From positions 43,776 through 107,775 of the forward strand of contig JAHHRV010000009.1 in assembly GCA_020025595.1 (NCBI GenBank): a stretch of 64,000 bases of DNA. The letters are read 5' to 3'. Below, piece after piece: positions 1 through 8,573 of this stretch (the first letter of the stretch is position 1; each line of letters starts with the position of its first letter). The stretch comes from Oscillospiraceae bacterium. GTDB taxonomy: Bacteria; Bacillota; Clostridia; Oscillospirales; Oscillospiraceae. The notes under the pieces were generated by a model. The model was not told the DNA's origin and ran no database searches. It was given only the letters and a program-made list of their open reading frames with translations. The translations under genes were made by a program, and so were the position numbers.

Positions 1-825
1 CCCGCTGTCAGCCTTGCGGTGAAGGAGCTGGAGCAGTACTATGGCGTGGTTCTGTTCGACCGCATCGGACGGCGGCTGCATCTCACCGAGGCCGGGCAGC
101 ATTTTCGGGAATACGCCACCCACATCTGCGATATGTTCGACCATCTGGAAAAAGGAATGCGGGACTGGGATTCCTTCGGCGTTCTGCGTGTGGGTTCCAG
201 CATCACCATCGGTTCCCAGTTTCTGCCCAATTATGTGAAGGCCTTCCACTACCGCTATCCCGGGACCCAGGTCCACAGCGTCGTGGCTCCCTCTGAAATT
301 CTGGAGCAGAAGCTACTCAATAACGAGCTGGATTTTGCACTGATTGAAGGCATTCCCCATCACCCTTCCCTGATTTCAGAAGCATACATGGAAGACCGCC
401 TGACCGTGATCGTCCCTGCGGATGGGAAATTTCTGCCCTGGCAGACCATCTCCATAGAGGAATTCAAAAAGCAGAATTTCCTGCTCCGGGAACCGGGAAG
501 CGGCACCCGTGATCTATTCGATCAGGTGACGGAACGGGCCGGTTTTTCCGTTACCCCCGTCTGGGAAGCCGTCAGCACCACGGCACTGGTAAACGCCGTG
601 ATCAACGGTCTGGGCATTGCGGTGCTCCCCCACCGGATGGTGACTGCGCCGCTGGAATACGGACTGGTCACCGCCATTCAGGTGGAAGGTCTGAACTTCA
701 CCAGACATTTCCATATCGTCTACCACAGGGATAAATTTCTCACCACCTCGGCCCAGGCCTTTCTGGATCTGTGCCGGAATTACGAAATGGACTACCCGCT
801 GCCCCGCTATACGGGTCTGCATTGA
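1..825 (+). CDS. LysR-family transcriptional regulator, 5'-truncated by window edge
   Basis: The frame is open from base 1, so the start codon and most of the winged helix-turn-helix lie outside the window. The visible protein begins at the end of the HTH (PAVSLAVKELEQYYG, the recognition-helix region of LysR proteins) followed by the usual linker helix (LFDR..RR..LTEAG). The rest is a LysR effector-binding domain of normal length: a first strand reading LRVGSS, LDFALIEG in the middle and a C-terminal GLGIAVLP stretch, all typical of the periplasmic-binding-protein-like fold. It should bind DNA as a multimer and respond to a small molecule. The effector and target cannot be read from this end; the gene it diverges from would lie upstream of the window. 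The deformylase-like gene follows 39 bases downstream on the same strand, with its own ribosome binding site. Confidence 0.9.
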   Translation, partial: PAVSLAVKELEQYYGVVLFDRIGRRLHLTEAGQHFREYATHICDMFDHLEKGMRDWDSFGVLRVGSSITIGSQFLPNYVKAFHYRYPGTQVHSVVAPSEILEQKLLNNELDFALIEGIPHHPSLISEAYMEDRLTVIVPADGKFLPWQTISIEEFKKQNFLLREPGSGTRDLFDQVTERAGFSVTPVWEAVSTTALVNAVINGLGIAVLPHRMVTAPLEYGLVTAIQVEGLNFTRHFHIVYHRDKFLTTSAQAFLDLCRNYEMDYPLPRYTGLH

Positions 826-864
826 CCGTCAGGGTCATACCCTACCAAACGAAGGAGAATCCAT

Positions 865-1278
865 ATGATTAAGGAACTTGCACACGATCCCATCTGGCTT
901 GCTCAGAAATCGCAGATCGCAACAAAAGACGACCTGCAGGTGGCTCGGGATCTGCTGGACACCCTCGCCGCCCACAAAGACAGCTGTGTCGGCATGGCGG
1001 CAAATATGATTGGCATCAACAAGCGGATCATTGTCTTTGACTGCGACGGCACCTATATGACCATGATGAATCCGGAAATTGTCAGCAAATCCGGCCCCTA
1101 CGAAACAGAGGAAGGGTGCCTTTCCCTGCTGGGCGGCCCCCGAAAGATCCAGCGTTTCCAGAAAATCAAGGTTCAATATCAGAATGAGGCATTCCAGACC
1201 CGTCTAAAGACCTTCACCGGCTGGACAGCCCAGATCATCCAGCACGAAATCGACCACTGCAACGGCATTCTCATCTGA
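865..1278 (+). CDS. Short peptide deformylase-like metalloprotein
   Basis: A 137-residue protein with the three ordered motifs of peptide deformylases: GMAANMIG (43-50), EGCLSL (83-88, metal ligand Cys85) and QHEIDH (126-131, metal-binding His pair and catalytic Glu). Deformylases remove the N-formyl group from new proteins in the cytoplasm. Motif I normally ends in Gln, which polarises the formyl carbonyl; here that position is Met49. The protein is also shorter than the housekeeping enzyme (about 160-190 residues), lacking the C-terminal helix. I recall short Firmicute homologues with the same AANMIG form, so this is a subfamily trait rather than a local mutation. It may be an accessory deformylase or a homologue with another substrate. 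A good AAGGAG site sits 8 bases before the ATG at 865. A strong hairpin terminator follows. Confidence 0.85.
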   Translation: MIKELAHDPIWLAQKSQIATKDDLQVARDLLDTLAAHKDSCVGMAANMIGINKRIIVFDCDGTYMTMMNPEIVSKSGPYETEEGCLSLLGGPRKIQRFQKIKVQYQNEAFQTRLKTFTGWTAQIIQHEIDHCNGILI

Positions 1279-1320
1279 TTTTTCAGGATTCCGTGCGTCC
1301 CACCATTCCCCTATGTACGC

Positions 1321-1358
1321 AAAAGCCCCCGTATTCTCGTGAATACGGGGGCTTTTCA
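1321..1358. terminator. Bidirectional intrinsic terminator
   Basis: A 16-bp perfect stem (AAAAGCCCCCGTATTC / GAATACGGGGGCTTTT) with a 4-base loop lies between the convergent deformylase-like gene (plus) and the Gfo/Idh gene (minus). A/T-rich flanks on both sides make it usable in both directions. Confidence 0.92.
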
Positions 1359-1386
1359 TATTCTTTTACCGGGAAGTCAGGCTCTC

Positions 1387-2538
1387 TCAGAACCCGTATT
1401 CGATGGGCACTTCCGTTCTGGTTTCTGCGGACTTTTTAGCAGCCAGGCAAGCCGCTGCGCTGGCAAGGCCCTGCTCCAGATCCGAGTGGCTGTCGGCGCC
1501 GTTCAGGACCATCAGGAACCCCCGAGCCAGCTTTTCGTCTCCGCCGAAATGGCCCAGCCCTTCGGGGTATACAAACTTGTGCTCTGCGGTGTGCTTGCCG
1601 TCATAGTAATCCACCCGCAGCGTTGCAGTGTAAAAATCAAATTCCGCACTCGCCTTGGTGCCGATAAAGCGAGCGCCCCGGCGGCCTGCTTCATTTTTCA
1701 CCAGGAATGTCTGGTGGTAGGAAATAATGGTTCCGTCTTCGCAGGTGAACAGTGCTGCGCCCACATCTTCGTTGCCGGTATCCTCTGCAAAGCAGCAATA
1801 TTCGCCGGAAGGCTCTTCCTTCAGATAGTTGCGAACCACAAAGCTGCTCTCGGGGCACTCATGGTACTCTTCGCAGTCCTCGCACCGCAGTCCCGCCGGC
1901 TTGTTGCCCTTGAAGTGCATTTTAGCAGTATTCGCCATCACCCGCACCGGGCGCTTGCCCAGAACATAGGTAATGTAATCGATATCGTGGGTGCTCTTCT
2001 GCAGGAACAGTCCGCCGGTGAGCGAGCTGTCCCGGTACCAGCTGTGGTAGTAGACATTTCCGTAGGGCACATTGTTGATGGCCTGCACCGTCACAATGTC
2101 GCCCAGCTCTCCCTGATCCACCAGATGCTTCAGCTCCTGCACGATGCAGGTGAGCCGCAGGGGGAAGGATACCACCACATGCTCCCGCTTCCCTTCAGAA
2201 GCAGTCCGCAGCTGCTCATACTGCTCCTGATTGATACATACAGGCTTTTCCAGAAACAGCGGGATATTCTTTGCCAGCACCTGCTGTGCATAGTGGCTGT
2301 GCAGATTGCAGCGGGTGCCGATAAATACACCGTCCAGCGTTTCCTTTTCCAGCATTTCCTCTGCTGTTTCATAGTATCTGGTGTTGGCAAAGCGCTTGTC
2401 GTGGCCCAGCTTTTCTGCCTTTTCCCGCCAGCAGGGGTCTGCTACAGCTGCCACCTCGATGGGTGCCTGAATCCCCACAAATGCCTTCATCATGGTTTCG
2501 CTGCGAAGGCCATATCCGATAAAACCGATCTTTTTCAT
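1387..2538 (-). CDS. Gfo/Idh/MocA-family NAD(P)-dependent oxidoreductase
   Basis: A 383-residue protein starting with a Rossmann dinucleotide-binding motif (KIGFIGYGLRSE), followed by the family EKP motif (LEKPVC, about residue 118) that contacts the nicotinamide, and the substrate-site HDIDY motif. This family oxidises or epimerises sugars and inositols, and some members (GH109) are NAD-dependent glycosidases. A Cys cluster C-x2-C-x5-C-P (CEDCEEYHECP) lies in the C-terminal half and may bind a structural metal. The same spacing recurs in the second Gfo/Idh protein of the locus. The gene starts 15 bases after the GH123-like gene, so the two form an operon read from the promoter at 4228-4256. 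Sugar specificity cannot be read. The context of GH20 and GH123-like enzymes suggests N-acetylhexosamine-containing glycans (inference). Confidence 0.88.
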   Translation of the reverse strand: MKKIGFIGYGLRSETMMKAFVGIQAPIEVAAVADPCWREKAEKLGHDKRFANTRYYETAEEMLEKETLDGVFIGTRCNLHSHYAQQVLAKNIPLFLEKPVCINQEQYEQLRTASEGKREHVVVSFPLRLTCIVQELKHLVDQGELGDIVTVQAINNVPYGNVYYHSWYRDSSLTGGLFLQKSTHDIDYITYVLGKRPVRVMANTAKMHFKGNKPAGLRCEDCEEYHECPESSFVVRNYLKEEPSGEYCCFAEDTGNEDVGAALFTCEDGTIISYHQTFLVKNEAGRRGARFIGTKASAEFDFYTATLRVDYYDGKHTAEHKFVYPEGLGHFGGDEKLARGFLMVLNGADSHSDLEQGLASAAACLAAKKSAETRTEVPIEYGF

Positions 2539-2553
2539 TTCAAATCCCCATTC

Positions 2554-4197
2554 TCATTTGTATTCCCCAAGACGGGTATAAAGCTTCTGACAAAAATCCA
2601 TAAATACTGCATTATCTGCCGGATATTGGGTAAAGGAGAGATCGCCAAGCTCCTGAGCAATCCAATTCAGGACTTCCGCCCGGCCAATCTTCTGCTCAAG
2701 AGTCTGCAGGACCCTGTAATCCTGAAAAGCATCACGCAGCAGCTTCAGACGAATGCTTGCAACGGGAGTGCCGTCCTTTCCCGGATACACCAGAAATCCG
2801 TCGCCCGAGGGAAAGCCAAATCCTGCATCCGTCACACGGTAAGGATCGATAGGCTCTTTGCTGAACTGGCTGTTCCAAAAATTATATCCCCAGCGCAGGA
2901 ATCCGTCCAGATTCTCCTTGTACATCAGCACACCAAGGATTCTGCCCCGAAGCGATGGCATGGACAGGAACACATTCGGCACCAGCTTATCCTGGCAGCA
3001 GCAGCTGTAGGTCCAGATTTCCCCGGTTTTCTCCGCCTTCAGAAACGGCTCCAGAAAATCCTCTGCTACGACGGGAATGGACACCAGATTCTGCTGATAA
3101 AATTCAAAACTGCTGAGTGCATCGATTACAGGACAGCCATCCAGATACGGAACAATCATTTCTCTCGCCGCCCGATAATTTTCCAGTTGTTCCACAGAAG
3201 GCTCGTCCGAAATGTGGAAATAGGTCTTTTCCTTGATTCCCAGCTGTTTCAGCTGATCGACCAACGCAGGCAAAAAGTCCGCAAGGAAATCTGCGTAGGC
3301 TTTGCTGGTTGCGGGAGTCTCCCAGCCAAACAGGGTTTTCAGTCCCTCAGGGGTCTGCTCATAGATCTCAGCTGCACATTTTGCGCCCCATTGGGTAAAG
3401 AACGGAGCAATTTCAAAATGCGAAATTCCACATCCCTGTGCCATTATGATCCAGTGTTTGAACAGCGTAAAGTCATAATGCAGCCCCTGTTCCGTTCTGG
3501 TGATGGTCACCAGCTGTCCCGGCATCCGCCTGCAGGATGGCTCGATGTCCAGCGATGGAGTAAATACCGGCGTCAGCAAGGTGTCCACGCCGTGTTCCGC
3601 TGCGCATTTGATGTAGGCTTCTGCAATTTGGAAAAACTCCCGGGAGAACATTTCGCACCCATATTGCTGGCACAGACAGTCATTGTAAAACCACTCCGTA
3701 TGGCGTACCCTCTGCCGGGCAAGCTGCATGGGTACCACATCCAGATGAAGCAGCTGATGATTCTGCAGATTTCCCTTCCGGTCACGGAATTCTACCTGAA
3801 TGTCCGTAGATTTTGCGCCCTGCGGGATATGTACATCCACCCAGAAGACCCGGTAGATCCCACTGTTCAGCCGGATCGGCTCTGCCTGATACGGTTTGAG
3901 AATGTCCGGAATCAATGTCGGTGTCCGGGCAAGATATTCTCCTGTGGCGTCCGGTCTGCAAGGGAAGCTGCATGGAGCCTGCTCCACCAGAAAAACCTCT
4001 GTTACGCACTCTGGACAAGTCACATTCAGAACGCTATAGTAATCATCATAATAGGTTGGATCAAATGTACACGATATCTGAAAAGAAACCGTCTCTCCCC
4101 ACAGGCCGCTGAGTGCTGTCAATACCGGTGTTTGCTCTGCGGAGAAGGCATCGATTTTTTCTAAGGAAGAATGGAATCTTTGAATCACTGTCTGCAT
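2554..4197 (-). CDS. GH123-like (DUF4091) glycoside hydrolase
   Basis: A 547-residue protein with an N-terminal beta-sandwich region, a central TIM-barrel-like part and the C-terminal sequence RLKLLRDAFQDYRVL, typical of DUF4091 proteins. HISDEP (328-333) carries an Asp-Glu pair (D331, E332) placed like the catalytic pair of GH123 beta-N-acetylgalactosaminidases, which use substrate-assisted catalysis on a 2-acetamido sugar. No signal peptide is seen, so it should act in the cytoplasm on imported oligosaccharides. The start is the ATG at 4197, preceded by GTGAGGTG. It is the first gene of a two-gene minus-strand operon and diverges from the GH20 gene, with which it shares a 228-bp control region. 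Exact linkage specificity is not readable; the assignment to GH123 itself rests on the Asp-Glu motif and fold pattern. Confidence 0.8.
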   Translation of the reverse strand: MQTVIQRFHSSLEKIDAFSAEQTPVLTALSGLWGETVSFQISCTFDPTYYDDYYSVLNVTCPECVTEVFLVEQAPCSFPCRPDATGEYLARTPTLIPDILKPYQAEPIRLNSGIYRVFWVDVHIPQGAKSTDIQVEFRDRKGNLQNHQLLHLDVVPMQLARQRVRHTEWFYNDCLCQQYGCEMFSREFFQIAEAYIKCAAEHGVDTLLTPVFTPSLDIEPSCRRMPGQLVTITRTEQGLHYDFTLFKHWIIMAQGCGISHFEIAPFFTQWGAKCAAEIYEQTPEGLKTLFGWETPATSKAYADFLADFLPALVDQLKQLGIKEKTYFHISDEPSVEQLENYRAAREMIVPYLDGCPVIDALSSFEFYQQNLVSIPVVAEDFLEPFLKAEKTGEIWTYSCCCQDKLVPNVFLSMPSLRGRILGVLMYKENLDGFLRWGYNFWNSQFSKEPIDPYRVTDAGFGFPSGDGFLVYPGKDGTPVASIRLKLLRDAFQDYRVLQTLEQKIGRAEVLNWIAQELGDLSFTQYPADNAVFMDFCQKLYTRLGEYK

Positions 4198-4227
4198 AAT
4201 GACACCTCACAAATCAATTCTTTTCTC

Positions 4228-4256
4228 ATTATAGATTATCAGATATCAATCGTCAA
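4228..4256 (-). promoter_or_regulatory. SigA-type promoter for the GH123-like/Gfo-Idh operon
   Basis: On the minus strand TTGACG (4251-4256) and a perfect TATAAT (4228-4233) are separated by 17 bases, about 30 bases upstream of the ATG at 4197. No equally good promoter is visible for the divergent GH20 gene in the rest of the 4198-4425 gap, which fits dependence on an activator such as the AraC regulator at 7666-8568 (inference). Confidence 0.8.
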
Positions 4257-4425
4257 ATCGTAGACAGAACTTATCAATTAACCACCGAAAAAGGAAAATC
4301 CGAAATCGTTCACCCCTTTGCTCTGCCGTAAAGCGCAAAAAAAATGTCTGATTTTTTCCCCGTTTTACGATACGATAAGAGTAACAAAAATTCGGAAAGC
4401 ATCAATACACTCAGGAGGTGTATCT

Positions 4426-6297
4426 ATGAACATTTTTCTGGACACATCGGCACAACAATTTTGCTCAGGTGTCTCACACCTGCACACAGTCACGGATATT
4501 TTTGCAGCCGATGACGGCATCCGTGTCACATGGGAACCTGCCGAAAGGCTGACGGTTTCCTGGGATGGGACAAGCGCCCATCTGCAAGGTCAAAACAGCG
4601 CCCAGTTCTTCCGGGGGCTGGGAATTCTCAAGGAAAAGGTCGAAGACAATTCCCCCTTTACCGTTACGGAAAAGCCTGTTTTTCAGCAGCTTGGAGCCAG
4701 TTTTGACCTTTCCCGCAATGCTGTCATGACTCTTGCAGCATTGGAGCGTATGCTCTGCCGCATGGCGCTCATGGGTTTTACGGAGGCATATCTGTACACC
4801 GAAGAAACTTACGATTTGCCTGACTATCCGTTCTTCGGCTATATGCGCGGAAAATACTCCGTCCAGGACATTCAGCACCTGGACGAATATGCCGCCGAGC
4901 TGGGCATTGAACTGATTCCCTGCATCCAGACTCTGGGTCACCTGGAACGGTTCCTGCACTGGGAAAGCAGCGCCCCCCTGCGGGATACTCCGGATGTTCT
5001 GCTTGTTGGTGACGAAAACTGTGACCGGCTGATTGAAGCCATGATTGCTCAGTGCCGCAAGTGCTACCGCACCCACAAAATCCATGTGGGTATGGACGAA
5101 GCCATGAATCTGGGCCTTGGCAACTATCTGAAGAAGAACGGCTTCCAGAACAGCTTCTCCATCATGCAGCAGCATGTGCGCCGCGTCACCGAAATTGCAG
5201 AAAAATATGACTTCACTCCAATGATGTGGAGCGATATGTATTTCCGATGCGCCAGCCCCACCAACGACTACTACGAAAATGACATTACCATCCCTGCTTC
5301 GGTCATTGACGCTGCTCCCGGCAACATGGAGCTGGTCTATTGGGACTATTACCACGACGACGAAGCCTTCTATGACCGCTATATCAAACTGCATCAGCAG
5401 TTCCGTGCGCCATTGCGCTTTGCAGGCGGTATGTGGACCTGGTTGGGCCCCGCCATTGATTATGATGTCTTTTTCAAAAATGCCGAACCTGCCCTGCGCT
5501 CCTGCCTGAAAAACGGCGTGCAGAATGTAATGATTACAACCTGGGGCGATGACGGTGGGGAAACCAGCCCTCAGGCTATGCTTCTGGGACTTCAGACCTA
5601 TGCAGAGTTCTGCTACGAAACCACCTTTGAAAAGGACTGGATCTTCAAGCGGCTTTCTGCCTGCACCGGAGCTGACGGTGAAGCCCTGTGCCATATCAGC
5701 GACTTTAACAAGACGCCCCTTCTGGACCCCGCCAGCGACCTGCCAAACGGTGCCAAATTCCTGCTGTATCAGGACCCGCTCACAGGCATCTTTGACTGGG
5801 ATGTGAATGGCATGGGTTTTGCACAGCAATATGGCAAATTAGAGGAACTGTTTTCTACTTATGCTCAGCGCAAGGACAGCTGGGAAACGCTGTATCGATT
5901 CTATATGCTGCTGGCACGGGTTCTGAAGAACAAGGCTGAGCTCGGAATTTCTCTTCACCATGCCTACCACGAGCAAAACAAACAGGCAATGGAAAAGCTT
6001 GCCCGGCAGGCAAAGTGTGCCAGCGACGACTGCGTAGACCTGCTGGAGCAGTGGCGCACACTGTGGCTGTCGGAGTGCCGTCCGTTCGGCTTTGAGGTCA
6101 TTGAAATCCGCCTTGCCGGCATTCGCTCCAGACTGCTGACTGCACACAATCGTGTGCTTTCCTACTGCCATGGGGAAATCCCGGCTCTGGAAGAGCTGGA
6201 GCAGCAGCGTCTGCCCCTGCTTCGCAAAGAAGGTACCAACAATCTCCACGGTGTTTACTTCTGGAGAGACATTGTCAGTGCTTCAAAACCTTACTAA
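4426..6297 (+). CDS. GH20-family beta-N-acetylhexosaminidase
   Basis: A 623-residue protein. An N-terminal domain of about 85 residues (GH20b-like) is followed by the catalytic barrel. The GH20 signature H-x-G-x-D-E is HVGMDEA (220-226), with D224 holding the substrate acetamido group and E225 as acid/base. Further barrel motifs include IPCIQTLGHLE and MMWSDMYFR; WGDDGGE supplies the late acidic/aromatic site. It removes terminal GlcNAc or GalNAc by substrate-assisted catalysis. There is no signal peptide, so it probably acts on imported oligosaccharides. The ATG at 4426 follows TCAGGAGGTG by 5-6 bases; upstream in-frame codons have no such site. A Gfo/Idh gene follows 36 bases downstream and is probably co-transcribed. 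The C-terminal 150 residues are helical, as in the single-domain GH20 enzymes of Gram-positive bacteria. Confidence 0.92.
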   Translation: MNIFLDTSAQQFCSGVSHLHTVTDIFAADDGIRVTWEPAERLTVSWDGTSAHLQGQNSAQFFRGLGILKEKVEDNSPFTVTEKPVFQQLGASFDLSRNAVMTLAALERMLCRMALMGFTEAYLYTEETYDLPDYPFFGYMRGKYSVQDIQHLDEYAAELGIELIPCIQTLGHLERFLHWESSAPLRDTPDVLLVGDENCDRLIEAMIAQCRKCYRTHKIHVGMDEAMNLGLGNYLKKNGFQNSFSIMQQHVRRVTEIAEKYDFTPMMWSDMYFRCASPTNDYYENDITIPASVIDAAPGNMELVYWDYYHDDEAFYDRYIKLHQQFRAPLRFAGGMWTWLGPAIDYDVFFKNAEPALRSCLKNGVQNVMITTWGDDGGETSPQAMLLGLQTYAEFCYETTFEKDWIFKRLSACTGADGEALCHISDFNKTPLLDPASDLPNGAKFLLYQDPLTGIFDWDVNGMGFAQQYGKLEELFSTYAQRKDSWETLYRFYMLLARVLKNKAELGISLHHAYHEQNKQAMEKLARQAKCASDDCVDLLEQWRTLWLSECRPFGFEVIEIRLAGIRSRLLTAHNRVLSYCHGEIPALEELEQQRLPLLRKEGTNNLHGVYFWRDIVSASKPY

Positions 6298-6333
6298 AGA
6301 TCGCACAAATCGCTTAAAAAGGAGCAATCTGAT

Positions 6334-7608
6334 ATGAATAAAAGGAAAATCACACTGGTCATCGCAGGCCTTGGCGGACGAGGCCATGATATTTACAGCA
6401 AATATGCACTGGAGCATTCAGAGGATGCAGAAGTCGTCGCCATTGCCGATTCCAGACCTGACCGTCTGAAAATCGCACAGCAGGAGTGGAACCTCCCTGC
6501 CGAAAGATGCTACACATCTGCAGAAGAGCTTTTTGCTCAGGAAAAAATGGCAGATGCTGCCGTCATTGCCACCCAGGATCAGCAGCATGTGGCTCACGCC
6601 GAGGCTGCGCTGAAAGCTGGCTACCACCTGCTTTTGGAGAAGCCCGTCGCTGTGGACATCGAAGGATGTCTGGCTGTGCTGCGGATGGCACGGCAGTACA
6701 AGCGCCATGTGGTTGTATGCCATGTGCTGCGCTACACTCCTTTTTACAACACCATCAAACACATCATTGAAGACGGCCGCATTGGCGATGTCGTCACCAT
6801 TCAGGCCATGGAGCAGGTGGGCTATTGGCATCATGCGCACAGCTATGTCCGTGGCAACTGGCGCCGCTGCGATGAATCCAGTCCCATGATTCTGGCAAAG
6901 TGCTGCCACGACATGGATATCCTGATCTGGCTCACCGGAAAGCGTGCCCGGTCTGTCAGTTCCTACGGCAACAATTACCTGTTCAATGCAGCCCACGCAC
7001 CGGAAGGGTCGGCAGAGCGGTGCTTTGAATGTTCTGTCAGAGATAACTGTCCTTACGATGCTGTGCGCTATTATCTGGAAAGCCCCCGCACCAGCGTCCG
7101 TGCAGGCCGTGTGAACTGGCCTATCAATGTGCTCGATCCCAATCCCACCCCGGAAACCATCGAAAAAGCACTGCGTACAGGGCCGTACGGTCGGTGTGTC
7201 TTCCACTGCGATAACGATGTGGTAGACCATCAGGTTGTCAACATCGAGCTGGAAGACGGTGTGACCATCAACTTCACCATGTCCGCCTTCACCGAAAGCT
7301 GTTACCGCACCATCAAAGTCATGGGCACCCGGGGCTGCATTGAGGGCAACATGGACGAATCCAAGCTGGTCTGGAACGACTTTTTCGGTCACCGGGAAGA
7401 AATCGACCTGCAGGTCACCGACGGCACTATGGCAGGTCACGGCGGCGGAGATGCGGTTATGATGAAACAGTTCATCGAACTGCTGGCCAGCGGTAAGGAC
7501 GACGAAATGCTCTCATCCATCGAGCACTCCATTGAAAGCCATCTGGTTGCACTTCTGGCGGAAAAATCCCGTCTGAATCACGGCGAAAGCCTTCCTGTAG
7601 AACTGTAA
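6334..7608 (+). CDS. Gfo/Idh/MocA-family oxidoreductase (second copy)
   Basis: A 424-residue protein with a Rossmann motif (LVIAGLGGRGHD), the EKP motif (LLLEKPVA) and the substrate-site motif CCHDMDIL. It shares with the oxidoreductase at 1387-2538 a Cys cluster of identical spacing, CFECSVRDNCP (C-x2-C-x5-C-P), plus two more cysteines downstream (RCVFHC), which could form a structural metal site. The family carries out NAD(P)-linked oxidation or epimerisation of sugars. It is probably co-transcribed with the GH20 gene and closed by the strong terminator at 7619-7660. AAAGGAG lies 9 bases before the ATG. Two distinct Gfo/Idh enzymes beside two hexosaminidase-type hydrolases suggest a dedicated pathway for a modified amino-sugar (inference). 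A GH109-like glycosidase activity is the main alternative. Confidence 0.88.
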   Translation: MNKRKITLVIAGLGGRGHDIYSKYALEHSEDAEVVAIADSRPDRLKIAQQEWNLPAERCYTSAEELFAQEKMADAAVIATQDQQHVAHAEAALKAGYHLLLEKPVAVDIEGCLAVLRMARQYKRHVVVCHVLRYTPFYNTIKHIIEDGRIGDVVTIQAMEQVGYWHHAHSYVRGNWRRCDESSPMILAKCCHDMDILIWLTGKRARSVSSYGNNYLFNAAHAPEGSAERCFECSVRDNCPYDAVRYYLESPRTSVRAGRVNWPINVLDPNPTPETIEKALRTGPYGRCVFHCDNDVVDHQVVNIELEDGVTINFTMSAFTESCYRTIKVMGTRGCIEGNMDESKLVWNDFFGHREEIDLQVTDGTMAGHGGGDAVMMKQFIELLASGKDDEMLSSIEHSIESHLVALLAEKSRLNHGESLPVEL

Positions 7609-7618
7609 AGAAACACAA

Positions 7619-7660
7619 AAGAGGCATTGACTCAGGTTCTCTGAGTCAATGCCTCTTTTT
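7619..7660. terminator. Bidirectional intrinsic terminator
   Basis: A 15-bp perfect stem (GAGGCATTGACTCAG / CTGAGTCAATGCCTC) with a 5-base loop is followed by T5 on the plus strand and by T4 on the minus strand. It separates the GH20 operon from the convergent AraC gene. Confidence 0.93.
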
Positions 7661-7665
7661 CATAT

Positions 7666-8568
7666 TTAGTCCTTATCCTGAGCGCTTTTCAGACATTCCC
7701 GAAGGGTGTGCCCGGTTTCCCGCTTGTAAAACTTGGAAAAATAGTGTATTGAGCTGAAGTGGAACAAATCCGCCAGCTCGGTGAAATTGTGATCCCGCTG
7801 CTGAATGTGATACTCAATTCTCGCAACGACACATTTCCGGTAATACTGCATCACGCTGTAGCCGGTGGCTTCACGGAACATCTTTTTCAGCTGTGTCTCG
7901 CTGAGGTTAAAATGATTTACAAGATCTGCAAAGCTGATATTGTTGTAGATGTTCTCTTCCAGGAACATGATGATCTGCCGCACGATCTGGTATTCAGGCC
8001 CCAGCGACTGCAGCGGCAGCGCCTGAATCTGAGACGGACAATCACGCTGTTTTCTGTACAGCGACAGCAGCAGCTGCTCCAGGAGATTTCCAATCAGCTG
8101 CTTGCCGCCGGGGACCAGTTCCGGAGCCTGGGGATCCGGCTTGTTATACACCAAATTCTTGCCGAACGGCTTGTCATACATCTGCTTTGCTTCGTCCAGT
8201 ATTTCCTTGAACAGATGCCGTTCATGCATACTCAAGGTAAAAATGCTGTCCCGAAACTGCTCCAGCATATCTAATTCACCATCAAACGAGATAACAATGA
8301 TATCACAATCCTCGTTCTCTTCGCTTGTCACAACACCGGTGCGGAAATTATGGAACACATTGGGATGGTGAAAAATCATCTGTCCCTTTTCCAGTGTATA
8401 TGGCTCAGAACCGTTTAATCCACTGGCCCGTCCATTGTCCACATAGATAATTTCCCAGAAGTCGTGACTTTCTCCTGCGAAGTAATATCCGCTTTTATGT
8501 TGGAAATAATACAGCGTATAGAACTCTGTTACTCTGAAAATTGGTTGTATAGAAACTGGATTTAGCAT
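7666..8568 (-). CDS. AraC-family transcriptional regulator of the sugar importer locus
   Basis: A 300-residue protein with an N-terminal cupin-like sensing domain (roughly residues 15-110) and a C-terminal pair of helix-turn-helix motifs (about 195-295: NNISFADLVNHFNLSETQLKKMF and the second HTH ending HYFSKFYKRETGHT). The layout is that of sugar-responsive AraC activators of Firmicutes. It is the last gene of the minus-strand operon after the two permeases (5 bases after the upstream stop codon), with no strong ribosome binding site, so translational coupling is likely. It probably senses the imported sugar and activates the importer and perhaps the GH20/GH123-like genes (inference from position). 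Confidence 0.9.
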   Translation of the reverse strand: MLNPVSIQPIFRVTEFYTLYYFQHKSGYYFAGESHDFWEIIYVDNGRASGLNGSEPYTLEKGQMIFHHPNVFHNFRTGVVTSEENEDCDIIVISFDGELDMLEQFRDSIFTLSMHERHLFKEILDEAKQMYDKPFGKNLVYNKPDPQAPELVPGGKQLIGNLLEQLLLSLYRKQRDCPSQIQALPLQSLGPEYQIVRQIIMFLEENIYNNISFADLVNHFNLSETQLKKMFREATGYSVMQYYRKCVVARIEYHIQQRDHNFTELADLFHFSSIHYFSKFYKRETGHTLRECLKSAQDKD

Positions 8569-8573
8569 TTTTA

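Noticed and set aside
1339..4164. 941-codon open frame on the plus strand
   Set aside because: It lies opposite two well-defined genes (Gfo/Idh and GH123-like) and encodes no recognisable motif; it results from codon bias on the real strand.
4198..4425. Promoter for the GH20 gene
   Set aside because: ACGATACGATAAGAG near 4368 looks like a repeat or -10 but no -35 fits; left unassigned, probably activator-dependent.
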